From: Lachnospira pectinoschiza
GTDB lineage: Bacteria > Bacillota > Clostridia > Lachnospirales > Lachnospiraceae
Assembly (NCBI RefSeq): GCF_900103815.1
Contig: NZ_FNHZ01000005.1
Location: forward strand, 1 to 64,000
Direction: 5' to 3'
DNA: 64,000 nt
A program made the translations under genes and the position numbers. This document shows, one piece after another, positions 8,636-17,657 of this stretch. Within the stretch, counting starts at the first letter, position 1. Each line of letters opens with the position of its first letter. Below the pieces are notes generated by a model. That model was not told where the DNA came from. It saw only the letters and a program-made list of their open reading frames with translations, and did no database searches.

Positions 8636-10984
8636 ATGAAAAATGTTAATTTACCGTTCATACCATTAAGAAATTTAACCGTATTACCAGGTATGACTAT
8701 GCAGATAGATATAAGTAGGAAAAAATCAATTATGGCTACTAACAAATCAATGGGTCAGAATCAGACAATCTTTTTGGTAACACAGATTGACCGTGAAGTT
8801 GTAGAACCTGACATAGATGATTTATATAAAGTTGGCTGTATTGCTAAGATAAAGCAGGTTGTAAAGCTACCTAACAAGATTTTACGAATTCAGGTAGAAG
8901 GACAACTAAAGGCTGAACTATGTGATATTGAGGATAGAGGGGATTATTGTTTGGCAAATGTAGCTCCTTTTGTGTCACATTTTTCTAAGCCAGATGAAGT
9001 AACTAATAAGGCTATGGTAATGGCGTTACATGAACTTATAAAGCGCTATGCAATTGCTGATTTGAAAATGAGTCGCGACCTTTTAAACGGTTGGCTTGCA
9101 ATTAAGGATGCAAACAAGTTAATGGAAGCGATTTTAAAAGATTATCCAATGGACTATACTCAAAGACAGGTATTTCTTGAAGTAACAGATATCAATGAGA
9201 TGTATGAGCTTCTAGCTAAGACTATGCTTGAGGATTGCGAGGCTTTTGCTATTAGAGAAGAGCTTGCAATTAAAGTTAAGAATAGAGTGGATAAGAACCA
9301 GCGTGAATACATTTTAAGGGAGCAGATTGGAGTCCTAAATGAGGAGCTAGATGGAAAGCTTGTTTCTGAAATTGACGACTTTAAGCAAAAAATTGAGGCT
9401 CTTGATGCAGCTGATTACGTTAAGGAAAAGCTTTTTAGAGAGCTTAGACGATTAAAGGAAGTTCAGGGCAGCTCTTCAGAAGCTAATGTACAAAGAACTT
9501 ATATTGAAAATTGTTTGGAACTTCCATGGAATGTACAAACAGTGGATAATAAGGACATTTTCAATGCAAGGGATATTTTAGATGAAGACCATTACGGCAT
9601 GAAGGATATTAAGGAGAGAGTTTTAGAGAGCTTAGCTGTAAGAAATATTACTACTAGGTCTGATGCTCCAATAATTTGTCTTGTAGGCCCTCCAGGAACA
9701 GGTAAGACATCTATTGCAAGAAGTGTAGCTAGAGCTCTTAATAAGAACTATGTAAGAATTTGCCTTGGCGGTGTTAGAGATGAGGCTGAAATTAGAGGAC
9801 ATAGAAAGACTTACATTGGTGCTATGCCAGGTCGTATTATTGATGCTTTGGTAAGTGCCGGTAGCAATAATCCACTTATGCTTCTTGATGAAATTGATAA
9901 GATGAGTTCAGATTACAAGGGTGATACTCAGTCAGCTCTTTTAGAGGTTTTAGATAGCGAGCAAAACACTCACTTCTTAGATCACTATATTGAGATGCCT
10001 GTAGACCTTTCAAATGTACTATTTATCGCAACTGCAAACGATTTATCAGGTATTTCTAGACCTTTACTCGACAGAATGGAGATAATCGAGGTAAACAGCT
10101 ATACTGAGAATGAAAAACTTCATATTGCAAAGGAACATTTGATTAAGAAACAGATTAAGAAAAATGGTCTTATGCAAAAGGATGTTAAGTTTACAGATAA
10201 GGCTATAAATAAGATTATTACTAGCTATACAAGAGAAGCTGGTGTAAGAAATCTAGAACGTCAGATAAGTAAGGTATGCAGAAAGGCAGTAAAGAAGCTT
10301 TACGAGCTAGGTGCATTTTTAGAAGACGGAACAAGAAACAAGGATGTAAAGGAAGTTATCAGGGTTACAGATAAGAACCTTGAGGAGTTCCTTGGCAAGG
10401 AAAAATATAGAAGAGAAGTTAAGAACAAGAACTCTGATATTGGAATTGTAAGAGGACTTGCATGGACTGCAGTTGGCGGCGATACTCTCGAAATCGAGGT
10501 TAATACAATGCCAGGTAAGGGCGAGTTAAAGCTTACAGGTAGTATGGGCGATGTAATGAAGGAATCTGCTATGATTGCGCTATCTTACGTGCGAAGCATT
10601 ACAGAGAAGGGCAAATATAAGGTTGACAGCGATTTCTTTGATAAGCATAATATACATATTCATATTCCAGAAGGTGCCACACCAAAGGATGGCCCATCGG
10701 CAGGTGTGACTCTTGCTACAGGTATTTTATCTGCGGTTACAGGTATTAAGGTTTTTGCAAATCTTGCTATGACAGGAGAAATTACTCTTAGAGGTAAGGT
10801 CCTTGCAATTGGTGGCTTAAAGGAGAAGCTTCTTGCAGCTAAGGCAGCTAAGATAACTAAGGTTTTAGTGCCAATTGATAACGAGAAGGACATTGAAGAG
10901 TTTGATGAGGAAATCCTTGAAGGCATGGAAATTGTCTATGTTAAGAATATGTTAGAAGTGTTAGATAATAGCTTAGATATTTAA
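8636..10984 (+). CDS. lon: ATP-dependent protease Lon (LonA)
   Basis: A 782-residue LonA protease, full length. The N-terminal LAN domain is followed by a coiled linker, the AAA+ domain (Walker A GPPGTGKT at 351-358, Walker B LMLLDEIDK) and the protease domain. The catalytic dyad is Ser688 in KDGPSAGV and Lys731 in GGLKEKLL, with the usual 43-residue separation. It degrades misfolded and regulatory proteins in the cytoplasm. GGCAGGAA precedes the ATG. engB lies 66 bases downstream, as in many Firmicutes. Confidence 0.98.
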   Translation: MKNVNLPFIPLRNLTVLPGMTMQIDISRKKSIMATNKSMGQNQTIFLVTQIDREVVEPDIDDLYKVGCIAKIKQVVKLPNKILRIQVEGQLKAELCDIEDRGDYCLANVAPFVSHFSKPDEVTNKAMVMALHELIKRYAIADLKMSRDLLNGWLAIKDANKLMEAILKDYPMDYTQRQVFLEVTDINEMYELLAKTMLEDCEAFAIREELAIKVKNRVDKNQREYILREQIGVLNEELDGKLVSEIDDFKQKIEALDAADYVKEKLFRELRRLKEVQGSSSEANVQRTYIENCLELPWNVQTVDNKDIFNARDILDEDHYGMKDIKERVLESLAVRNITTRSDAPIICLVGPPGTGKTSIARSVARALNKNYVRICLGGVRDEAEIRGHRKTYIGAMPGRIIDALVSAGSNNPLMLLDEIDKMSSDYKGDTQSALLEVLDSEQNTHFLDHYIEMPVDLSNVLFIATANDLSGISRPLLDRMEIIEVNSYTENEKLHIAKEHLIKKQIKKNGLMQKDVKFTDKAINKIITSYTREAGVRNLERQISKVCRKAVKKLYELGAFLEDGTRNKDVKEVIRVTDKNLEEFLGKEKYRREVKNKNSDIGIVRGLAWTAVGGDTLEIEVNTMPGKGELKLTGSMGDVMKESAMIALSYVRSITEKGKYKVDSDFFDKHNIHIHIPEGATPKDGPSAGVTLATGILSAVTGIKVFANLAMTGEITLRGKVLAIGGLKEKLLAAKAAKITKVLVPIDNEKDIEEFDEEILEGMEIVYVKNMLEVLDNSLDI

Positions 10985-11050
10985 GATGATTTAAAAGATG
11001 ATTTTTAAGGGGTATTTAAGTTAGTATCTTACTAGTTAGAAGAGGTTAAT

Positions 11051-11734
11051 ATGGTTATTAAGAATGTAAATTTAGAGATTGTAATCGGTGTTACAAGTAA
11101 GATTCCAGAGACTACGCTACCTGAGGTAGCATTTGCAGGTAAGTCAAATGTTGGTAAATCTTCACTTATTAATGCTTTAATGAGAAGAAAGTCCTACGCT
11201 AGAACATCTTCTCAGCCAGGTAAGACACAGACAATTAATTTCTATAATATCAATGAGCTCATGTATTTAGTGGATTTGCCAGGTTATGGATACGCTAAGG
11301 TTTCCGAATCTGTTAAGGCTAAGTGGGGCAAGATGATTGAGAAATATCTTAGAACTTCAAAGCAGCTTAAGCAGGTTTTCCTTCTTATTGATATAAGACA
11401 TGACCCATCAGCTAATGACAAGATGATGTATGATTGGATTGTTGAAAATGGATTTAGACCGATAATTGTTGCTACAAAGCTTGATAAGATCAAAAGAAGT
11501 CAGGTTCAAAAGCAGGTTAAGGCTGTAAGAAATGGACTAGGTCTTAGAAAAGAAGATGTGTTAATTCCATTTTCATCAGAGACAAAGCAGGGGCTTGAAG
11601 AGCTTTGGAAGTATGTGGATTCTTATGTCTTAGAGGATGAAGCTGTTGATGTGACTATTGAAGAGATGGTTGATGAAAAAAATAGTAAGACTGCAGAAGT
11701 AGAAGAAACTACTAGGTCAGGCAGCGAAGACTAA
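11051..11734 (+). CDS. engB: Ribosome biogenesis GTPase EngB/YsxC
   Basis: A 227-residue TRAFAC-class GTPase needed for assembly of the 50S ribosomal subunit. Motifs: G1 GKSNVGKSS, G2 region SQPGKTQTIN, G3 DLPGYGYA, G4 TKLDK and G5 PFSSETK. The core ends near residue 190. The last 35 or so residues form an acidic, low-complexity tail (EEMVDEKN..., EVEETTRSG) that is longer than the usual 195-200 residue protein. The tail is probably disordered. The gene is the last of the protein quality-control cluster and is closed by the terminator at 11810. Confidence 0.97.
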   Translation: MVIKNVNLEIVIGVTSKIPETTLPEVAFAGKSNVGKSSLINALMRRKSYARTSSQPGKTQTINFYNINELMYLVDLPGYGYAKVSESVKAKWGKMIEKYLRTSKQLKQVFLLIDIRHDPSANDKMMYDWIVENGFRPIIVATKLDKIKRSQVQKQVKAVRNGLGLRKEDVLIPFSSETKQGLEELWKYVDSYVLEDEAVDVTIEEMVDEKNSKTAEVEETTRSGSED

Positions 11735-11749
11735 TAAAGTAAAGATCAG

Positions 11750-11805
11750 TATAATTACCGATTTTGTTTATATTACTGATTTTGCTTATATTACTGATAT
11801 TACTG
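11750..11805 (+). repeat. Short imperfect tandem repeat after engB
   Basis: About 2.5 copies of an 18-19-bp unit of the form ATTACTGATTTTGCTTAT lie between engB and its terminator. It is AT-rich and noncoding. Confidence 0.6.
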
Positions 11806-11809
11806 AAAA

Positions 11810-11862
11810 AAAGAAGGCTTACAAATATTAAACTTAGATTTAATATTTGTAAGCCTTTATTT
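11810..11862. terminator. Bidirectional terminator between engB and the DUF4364 gene
   Basis: A 17-bp stem AAGGCTTACAAATATTA/TAATATTTGTAAGCCTT with A-rich sequence before it and T-rich sequence after it. It can serve both convergent genes. Confidence 0.85.
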
Positions 11863-11870
11863 TGCATTAA

Positions 11871-12386
11871 CTACATAAGCTTGTTAATGATGAATTCATA
11901 GATTTCCTGGCTGTTCTCACGCCATTTCGCACAAATTGTTTCTGCCTGTTCCTCAAGTGGAACGTTAAGGGAAAGTTCGATGATGTTAATGTTACCTTCC
12001 TTAACCTTGCAGTCTGTCATATAAGTTCCGTCTGTTGTTCTGTAGTAATCAGATGTTGTACCTGATTCGTTCTTCAAATTATACTTGTTAGTAATTAAAT
12101 ATTCGTCGATTTCTTCTCTAATGCTACTTGATATCTTGGTGTAAAAAAATGCAATAGTATCAACACCGTCCTTGGTAAGTTGATATTGTGTATTGTTCTG
12201 ATAATTTGATCTCTTAATAAAGGAATCTGCAACTAATGAATTAATTGTTTCCTGAAATGTGAAATAATCAGTATATTGCTTCTCTAACATAAAGGTTGAC
12301 ATTTGACTATTAGTCAATGGAAAATTAACCTTGCTTAGCATGTAAAGAATCATTAACTTGTAAAGTGTTGTCGCATTGCCTTCCAT
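11871..12386 (-). CDS. DUF4364 family winged-helix regulator
   Basis: A protein of about 171 residues that matches the DUF4364 family common in Clostridia. The start LYKLMILYMLSKVNFPLTNS is diagnostic. The first 80 residues look like a winged helix-turn-helix of the PadR/MarR type (LTNSQMSTFMLEK, TINSLVADSFIKR, YQLTKDGVDTI), so DNA binding is likely. Its targets are unknown. I prefer the start at 12386, where GATGGGGA stands nine bases upstream. An in-frame ATG at 12416 has no ribosome binding site. It faces engB convergently and is downstream of the radical-SAM gene, about 110 bases apart. Confidence 0.82.
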   Translation of the reverse strand: MEGNATTLYKLMILYMLSKVNFPLTNSQMSTFMLEKQYTDYFTFQETINSLVADSFIKRSNYQNNTQYQLTKDGVDTIAFFYTKISSSIREEIDEYLITNKYNLKNESGTTSDYYRTTDGTYMTDCKVKEGNINIIELSLNVPLEEQAETICAKWRENSQEIYEFIINKLM

Positions 12387-12499
12387 AAATTTAGTCCCCA
12401 TCTCTTTAAATTGCATAAAATGCCATACTGATAAATAATATACTAACTTTGCCTAATTGACAATATCTAAACGCTAAATAAGGTCTTTTTTTAGGCTAT

Positions 12500-13489
12500 T
12501 TAGTCATTATTATCGAAAATTTCCCCTTGAATTATACATTTATCTACGAAATATTTATTCATAGAATTGAGTACAAGCTTCTTGTTTGCAGTCCACTGCG
12601 GCTCTACTAAAAGGCTCTTTGGGCCATCACCTGTTAGGCGGTGAATAACCATGTCCTTTGGAAGAATTCTTAGGGCTTCCCCTAATATGTCAAAATATTC
12701 CTCCATAGTTAATATCTTAAAGCCCGTAGCTTTGTAGTCATCATAAAGATCAGTGCCCTTTAATACGTGAAGGAGCTGTAGCTTTATGCCTTGAATAGGC
12801 TGTTTTGACAAGAATCTTACTGTCTCTAAAATATCTTCCTTAGTCTCCCCTGGAAGACCAATAATTACATGAACTATAATTGGCACCTTTAAGGCATTTA
12901 GCTTCTTTACAGCGTCTGTAAAGCAATCAAGTTCATAGCCTCGTCTTATGTATTTAGCAGTTTTTTCATGAATACTTTGAAGACCAAGCTCAATCCAAAC
13001 TGGTTTAATTTTATTACAACTATCAATGACTTCTAAGACGTCACTATCAAGACAATCCGGTCTTGTAGCAATATCAAGTATCTTGATTTCTTCCCTATTA
13101 ATTACATTTTTAAAAAGCTTATCAAGATAAGAGGCACTTGAATAAGTGTTTGTAAAGGATTGAAAGTATGCAATATAAGAATTTCCCTTATATTTATTTT
13201 GAACCTTTTCCTTTGCAAGTTCAATACTTTTATCAATATTTTCTAAAATGCGTCTCTGTCTTAAAGTCATGCCATCACTGGAGTTTGTGCCAGCCTCTAT
13301 CGTTTTAGCGATAGAGACTGTGGCAGCAAAATCTCCAGAACCACCACGGCTACAAAATATACAGCCTCTAGTATCTAGCTTACCGTCTCTGTTTGGACAG
13401 GTCATGCCACCGTCTAGGGATAGGCGATACATTTTCTCACCGAAAGTATTCTTTATATATTCATTAAGTGAATAGTAATGAGGTAACAT
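12500..13489 (-). CDS. Radical SAM protein, TIGR01212/YtqA family
   Basis: A 329-residue radical SAM enzyme. The cluster-binding motif is C31-x11-C43-x2-C46, the spaced variant typical of the TIGR01212 (YtqA/YhcC) group and not the ordinary CxxxCxxC. Later conserved segments include FQSFTNTYS, ATRPDCLD, ELGLQS, RGYELDCF and HVIIGLPGE. The biochemical function is not settled. Its ATG overlaps the stop of the malic enzyme gene by one base (TAATG), so the two are translationally coupled. Confidence 0.92.
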   Translation of the reverse strand: MLPHYYSLNEYIKNTFGEKMYRLSLDGGMTCPNRDGKLDTRGCIFCSRGGSGDFAATVSIAKTIEAGTNSSDGMTLRQRRILENIDKSIELAKEKVQNKYKGNSYIAYFQSFTNTYSSASYLDKLFKNVINREEIKILDIATRPDCLDSDVLEVIDSCNKIKPVWIELGLQSIHEKTAKYIRRGYELDCFTDAVKKLNALKVPIIVHVIIGLPGETKEDILETVRFLSKQPIQGIKLQLLHVLKGTDLYDDYKATGFKILTMEEYFDILGEALRILPKDMVIHRLTGDGPKSLLVEPQWTANKKLVLNSMNKYFVDKCIIQGEIFDNND

Positions 13490-14640
13490 TATTTAATATG
13501 ATCCTTTACAGCCTTAGCTACTGCATCAGCAACTCGTGGGTCGAAAGCTTCTGGTAAAATGTTAACATCAGATAATTCTTCGTCTGAAATAAGACCTGCA
13601 ATAGCTGTAGCAGCAGCAAGCTTCATTTCTTCAGTAATCTGGCTTGCTCTTCCTTCAAGGGCACCCTTAAAGATACCAGGGAAGGCAATAACGTTATTTA
13701 CCTGGTTAGGGAAATCAGAACGTCCTGTTCCAACAACTCTAGCACCAGCAGCCTTAGCAACATCTGGCATAATCTCTGGTGTAGGATTAGCCATAGCAAA
13801 GAGGATAGAATCCTTATTCATAGTCTTAACCATGTCAGCTGTTACGATATTAGGAGCAGATACACCAACAAATACATCAGCACCAACTAAGGCATCAGCA
13901 AGGCTACCTGTCTTACCTTCAAGGTTTGTAACCTCCATCATTGATTCCTGCATCCAGTTAAGGTCCTTTGAAGCCTTTGAAAGGATACCGGACTTATCGC
14001 ACATTGTGACATTTTTAAAACCATAAGTAAGTAAAAGCTTAGTAATAGCAACACCAGCGGAACCAGCGCCATTAACTACAACCTTAACATCTTCCTTCTT
14101 CTTATTAGTAACTTTAAGACCGTTAATGATACCAGCTAAAACTACGATAGCTGTTCCGTGCTGATCATCGTGGAATACTGGAATATCAAGTAATTCCTTT
14201 AAACGAGTTTCAACTTCGAAACATCTAGGAGCAGCGATATCCTCTAAGTTGATACCACCAAAGGCTGGAGCAATATTAACAACTGTCTTAATGATTTCTT
14301 CAGTGTCCTGTGTATCTAAGCAAATAGGCACAGCATTAACTCCACCAAATTCCTTAAATAATACAGCCTTACCTTCCATAACAGGCATAGCTGCATGAGC
14401 ACCGATATTTCCTAAACCAAGAACTGCACTACCATCTGAAACAACAGCGATAGTATTAGACTTGATTGTATATTTGTAAGCTGCCTCCTTATCCTTAGCA
14501 ATAACCTTGCAAGGCTCTGCAACACCTGGAGTATAGGCAAGACTTAAGTCTTCTCTAGTTGCGATTTTCATTTTTGGAGTAGTTTCAAACTTACCATTCC
14601 ATTCTTCGTGAAGCTGTAGGGCTTTCTGGGCATTTGTCAT
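13489..14640 (-). CDS. NAD(P)-dependent malic enzyme, short bacterial form
   Basis: A 383-residue oxaloacetate-decarboxylating malate dehydrogenase that converts malate to pyruvate and CO2 while reducing NAD(P). Motifs: AYTPGVAEPCK near the N-terminus, the metal site DDQHGTA, the Rossmann loop GAGSAGVAI, and MANPTPEIMP. It lacks the phosphotransacetylase domain of long MaeB forms. I place the start at 14640 (MTNAQKALQLH) because family members begin there and GAAAGG is upstream. A longer in-frame start at 14706 would add 22 unconserved residues. It is the first gene of a two-gene unit with the radical-SAM protein. Confidence 0.93.
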   Translation of the reverse strand: MTNAQKALQLHEEWNGKFETTPKMKIATREDLSLAYTPGVAEPCKVIAKDKEAAYKYTIKSNTIAVVSDGSAVLGLGNIGAHAAMPVMEGKAVLFKEFGGVNAVPICLDTQDTEEIIKTVVNIAPAFGGINLEDIAAPRCFEVETRLKELLDIPVFHDDQHGTAIVVLAGIINGLKVTNKKKEDVKVVVNGAGSAGVAITKLLLTYGFKNVTMCDKSGILSKASKDLNWMQESMMEVTNLEGKTGSLADALVGADVFVGVSAPNIVTADMVKTMNKDSILFAMANPTPEIMPDVAKAAGARVVGTGRSDFPNQVNNVIAFPGIFKGALEGRASQITEEMKLAAATAIAGLISDEELSDVNILPEAFDPRVADAVAKAVKDHIK

Positions 14641-14962
14641 AATTAATACCAAACCTTTCTTAAATACTACATAGTGTGAAAACGGATAAATAGTGAGTTC
14701 ACACAAGTTTTATCATAGCACATTTGTAAAATTAAAAAAAGAAAAAGAAAAAGGGCTTTTATTTTTGAAAACTATGTTTTATAATCAAGTTGATAGTTTT
14801 TACATAGGAGTTCGAATAGTTTCTTATATTTCGAACATTAATCAAAGCAAAAAATTCATTTATTTTCCCAAACTAGAGCTAATTAAAGAACTTTGTAAGT
14901 TATAGGGTGAATTGGCATTTTTGCCTTTATTATTATAAATTTTCAATCGAAAGAGAGGTTTT
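14641..14962 (+). promoter_or_regulatory. rho: Divergent intergenic region and rho leader
   Basis: About 320 bases without a convincing gene separate the divergent malic enzyme and rho genes. It holds two weak hairpins, AAAACTAT/ATAGTTTT (14768-14800) and GTTCGAA/TTCGAAC (14810-14836), and a TATAAT (14779-14784) without a clear -35. A long AT-rich leader fits autoregulation of rho, but I see no direct proof. Confidence 0.4.
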
Positions 14963-16822
14963 ATGGTGAAAGAAAAGTTAGAAGAACTTTCTTTGGTTTC
15001 CTTAAAACAGATCGCTAAGGATTTAGGAATAAAAAATGTATCTACATTAAAAAAAGGTGCCTTAGTTGATATTTTAACGGAAACTGCACAGTCAGATTCA
15101 AGAGTTGAGAATCTAGTTTCAAACTATGATGGAGTTAAAAAGACTAGAAAGTCTAAGACAGTGGTTACGGAAAGCAAAACAAAAACTGAAGGCGAAGACA
15201 TTTCCACAAGTACAGAAGATTACGATGGAGATGCAGTTACAGATCTTTTGAAAAATGAAACGCAGCAGCAGCGTTACGAGCGCTACGAAAGATATATTAC
15301 ACCGGCACAGGAAGCAGAAAGTAAGCCTGTAGCTAAGGAAGAAAAGCACATTACAAGATATGTTGCAAAGGATGCTCAAAGAAGTCCAAGAAAGAGTTAT
15401 TATAAGAGTCCACAATACGACAATCAAAGACAGGACAATTATTCTAGATACGATAATCAAAGACAAGATAATACAACAAGATATGATAATCAAAGACAAG
15501 ATAATACATCAAGATATGATAATCAAAGACAGGACAATTATTCTAGATACGATAACCAAAGACAAGATAATACAACAAGATATGATAATCAAAGACAAGA
15601 TAATACATCAAGATATGATAATCAAAGACAAGACAATACACAAAGATATGAGAATCATAATAAGGCTGTAGTTAATACAGATATTAAATTAGAAGCAGAT
15701 GAAACATTAGCTAATGGTATCCTTGAAGTTTTAAATGATGGATACGGCTTTGTTAGATGTGAGAATTTCCTTCCAGGTGACGACGATGTTTATGTATCAC
15801 CAACTCAGATTAGAAAGTTTAACTTAAAGACAGGTGATATTGTTGTTGGTCCATGTAAGTTAAAGTCAACAACTGATAAATTTAAGGCCCTACAGTATTT
15901 AATTTCAGTTAATGGATTAGATCCAAGCGTAGCACAGGAAAGAGTTGCTTTTGAGAAATTAACACCAATTTTCCCTAATGAAAGAATCCATTTAGAGCAG
16001 GGTTCAAGCTCATTAGCTATGAGAATGGTAGATTTAATCAGCCCAATTGGTAAGGGCCAGAGAGGTATGATTGTTTCTCAGCCTAAGTCAGGTAAGACAA
16101 CACTTTTAAAGCAGATTGCTAAGGCAGTTGTAAGAAACAATCCAGAAATGCATTTAATCATCCTACTTATTGATGAAAGACCAGAAGAAGTTACAGATAT
16201 GAAGGAATCTATTGCTGGTGATAATGTAGAGGTTATTTATTCTACATTTGATGAACAGCCAGATAATCATAGAAGAGTTTCAGAAATGGTTATTGAAAGA
16301 GCTAAGAGATTAGTTGAGCAAAAGCAGGATGTAATTATCTTACTTGATAGTATTACAAGACTTGCAAGAGCTTATAACTTAACAGTACAGGCCTCTGGCC
16401 GTACTTTATCAGGTGGTTTAGACCCAGCCGCTCTTCATATGCCAAAGAAGTTCTTTGGTGCAGCTAGAAATATGAGAGAAGGCGGAAGCTTAACAATTCT
16501 TGCAACAGCCCTTGTAGATACAGGAAGTAAGATGGATGATGTTGTATTTGAAGAGTTTAAGGGAACAGGTAACATGGAATTAGTTCTTGATAGAAAGTTA
16601 TCTGAAAGAAGAATTTTCCCAGCCATCGACGTTATTAAGTCTAGTACAAGACGTGAGGATTTATTGCTTGATAATGATGAGCTTGAGGCAGTTAATATTA
16701 TGCGTAAGGGCTTAAATGGCAGCAGAGCAGAAGAATCCGCTGAAAGAGTTATTGACCTATTTACTAAGACTAGAAATAACGCAGACTTTATTAATAGAGT
16801 TATTAAAGAAAGATATGTTTAA
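14963..16822 (+). CDS. rho: Transcription termination factor Rho with Q/N-rich repeat insertion
   Basis: A 619-residue hexameric RNA helicase that ends transcription, about 200 residues longer than E. coli Rho. The Rho_N helical domain (about 1-45) is followed by a charged linker. Next comes a disordered block of seven 11-residue repeats YDNQRQDN[Y/T][S/T/Q]R at residues 152-228. The cold-shock-like RNA-binding domain ([12 protein letters not shown], about 255-310) and the RecA-type motor (Walker [10 protein letters not shown], Walker [14 protein letters not shown]-loop/R-loop region) follow. The repeat block is rich in Asn, Gln, Arg and Tyr, the composition of prion-like and phase-separating domains. 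AGAGAGG precedes the ATG. The stop codon lies inside a strong hairpin. Confidence 0.97.
   Translation: MVKEKLEELSLVSLKQIAKDLGIKNVSTLKKGALVDILTETAQSDSRVENLVSNYDGVKKTRKSKTVVTESKTKTEGEDISTSTEDYDGDAVTDLLKNETQQQRYERYERYITPAQEAESKPVAKEEKHITRYVAKDAQRSPRKSYYKSPQYDNQRQDNYSRYDNQRQDNTTRYDNQRQDNTSRYDNQRQDNYSRYDNQRQDNTTRYDNQRQDNTSRYDNQRQDNTQRYENHNKAVVNTDIKLEADETLANGILEVLNDGYGFVRCENFLPGDDDVYVSPTQIRKFNLKTGDIVVGPCKLKSTTDKFKALQYLISVNGLDPSVAQERVAFEKLTPIFPNERIHLEQGSSSLAMRMVDLISPIGKGQRGMIVSQPKSGKTTLLKQIAKAVVRNNPEMHLIILLIDERPEEVTDMKESIAGDNVEVIYSTFDEQPDNHRRVSEMVIERAKRLVEQKQDVIILLDSITRLARAYNLTVQASGRTLSGGLDPAALHMPKKFFGAARNMREGGSLTILATALVDTGSKMDDVVFEEFKGTGNMELVLDRKLSERRIFPAIDVIKSSTRREDLLLDNDELEAVNIMRKGLNGSRAEESAERVIDLFTKTRNNADFINRVIKERYV
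15416..15646 (+). repeat. Seven 33-bp coding repeats in rho
   Basis: Seven contiguous 33-bp units encode YDNQRQDN followed by YSR, TTR, TSR, YSR, TTR, TSR and TQR. Units 1-3 and 4-6 are near-identical, which shows a higher-order 99-bp duplication on top of the 33-bp repeat. The array stays in frame and can grow or shrink without breaking rho. Confidence 0.97.
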
Positions 16823-16948
16823 CTCAGTCGGAGTACAAGCTCCGACTGAGTTAAATGCTCCGCGAGGATGCGCACTGATTCGGACAGGAATTTGTCTGCT
16901 TAAGCAGACCCGAATCCGGCGCGCAAGACTCGCGAGCGAGTCTTGACA
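16821..16948 (+). repeat. GC-rich palindromic island after rho
   Basis: A perfect 13-bp hairpin AACTCAGTCGGAG/CTCCGACTGAGTT (16821-16852) overlaps the rho stop. It is followed by a long compound hairpin (16861-16934) built from CGCGAG/CTCGCG, GCGC/GCGC, GATTCGG/CCGAATC and the 16-bp palindrome GTCTGCTTAAGCAGAC. The last 20 bases, CTCGCGAGCGAGTCTTGACA, recur exactly at 22643-22662. GC content is far above the surroundings. The first hairpin could stop transcription but has no T-run. Confidence 0.75.
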
Positions 16949-17125
16949 AATGTATCTGTAAATCCAAGTAAAAATAGACCTAAAAAGAAATTTTAGATTG
17001 TATTTTATCCTAAACAATAAATAAAAACAGGCGCTGATAGTGGTATTTCTTGCTTATTTATGCTATAGAATAGATAGAAAAAATACTTGCATAACTAATA
17101 TCTGTATGATAGAATATAAAAGCTG

Positions 17126-17212
17126 TTTATCGATAGATACTAAGTTATCGTTGTATACAAAGTTATCATTCGATGCAAGTTATCGCATGGCAACATGCTA
17201 TCAGTCGATAAC
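17126..17212 (+). promoter_or_regulatory. rpmE: Candidate structured leader of rpmE
   Basis: The leader contains three AAGTTATC boxes (17142, 17160 and 17177) at 17-18-base spacing. A hairpin is formed by GTTATCG (17179-17185) and CGATAAC with an inner GCATG/CATGC stem. Ribosomal protein L31 leaders with autoregulatory RNA structure are known in Firmicutes. Assignment to that class is an inference. Confidence 0.4.
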
Positions 17213-17255
17213 CAATTATTAGATAAATTATTCTTAATTGTAAAGAGGTGAAATC

Positions 17256-17459
17256 ATGAGAGAAGGTATCCATCCAGAGTATTACCAGGCTAAGGTTGTT
17301 TGCAACTGTGGTAACGAATTCGTAACAGGTTCAACAAAGGAAGAGATCCACGTAGAAATTTGTTCTAAGTGTCATCCATTCTACACAGGTCAGCAGAAGG
17401 CAGCATCAGCTCGTGGACGTATCGATAAGTTCAACAAGAAGTATGGTGTTAACAACTAA
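17256..17459 (+). CDS. rpmE: 50S ribosomal protein L31 (zinc form)
   Basis: A 67-residue ribosomal protein L31 of the zinc-binding type. It has C16, C18, C37 and C40 in CNCGN and CSKCHPFY. This is the form used when zinc is plentiful; the zinc-free paralog is not in the window. A strong AAGAGGTG site precedes the ATG. It sits between rho and the DUF1385 gene, as in many Clostridia, and is closed by its own terminator. Confidence 0.97.
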   Translation: MREGIHPEYYQAKVVCNCGNEFVTGSTKEEIHVEICSKCHPFYTGQQKAASARGRIDKFNKKYGVNN

Positions 17460-17471
17460 TATTAAAATATT

Positions 17472-17503
17472 AAAGATTGAGGTGTATGCCTCAATCTTTT
17501 TTA
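17472..17503 (+). terminator. Terminator after rpmE
   Basis: An 11-bp stem AAAGATTGAGG/CCTCAATCTTT followed by T residues. Confidence 0.9.
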
Positions 17504-17657
17504 GTTTATAAAAAGTTTAGGACTATTCACAGGGATGGCTTTTCTTAGGCTTGATTAAAGCCTCTAACTAATGTTATTATAAGTATGTTTGTTATTGAAT
17601 AAATTTTAGCTAATGTTAGCTTATAATAGATAGCTAGAATATTTGGAGGACTAGATA

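Noticed and set aside
14693..14905. 70-codon frame upstream of rho
   Set aside because: Lysine- and isoleucine-rich composition of AT-rich noncoding DNA, no ribosome binding site; more likely the rho leader.
15416..15646. Regular 33-bp repeats that resemble a CRISPR array
   Set aside because: The units are contiguous without unique spacers and stay in frame inside rho, so they are coding repeats.
17040..17222. 60-codon frame before rpmE
   Set aside because: It overlaps the hairpin-rich rpmE leader and has no translation signal.
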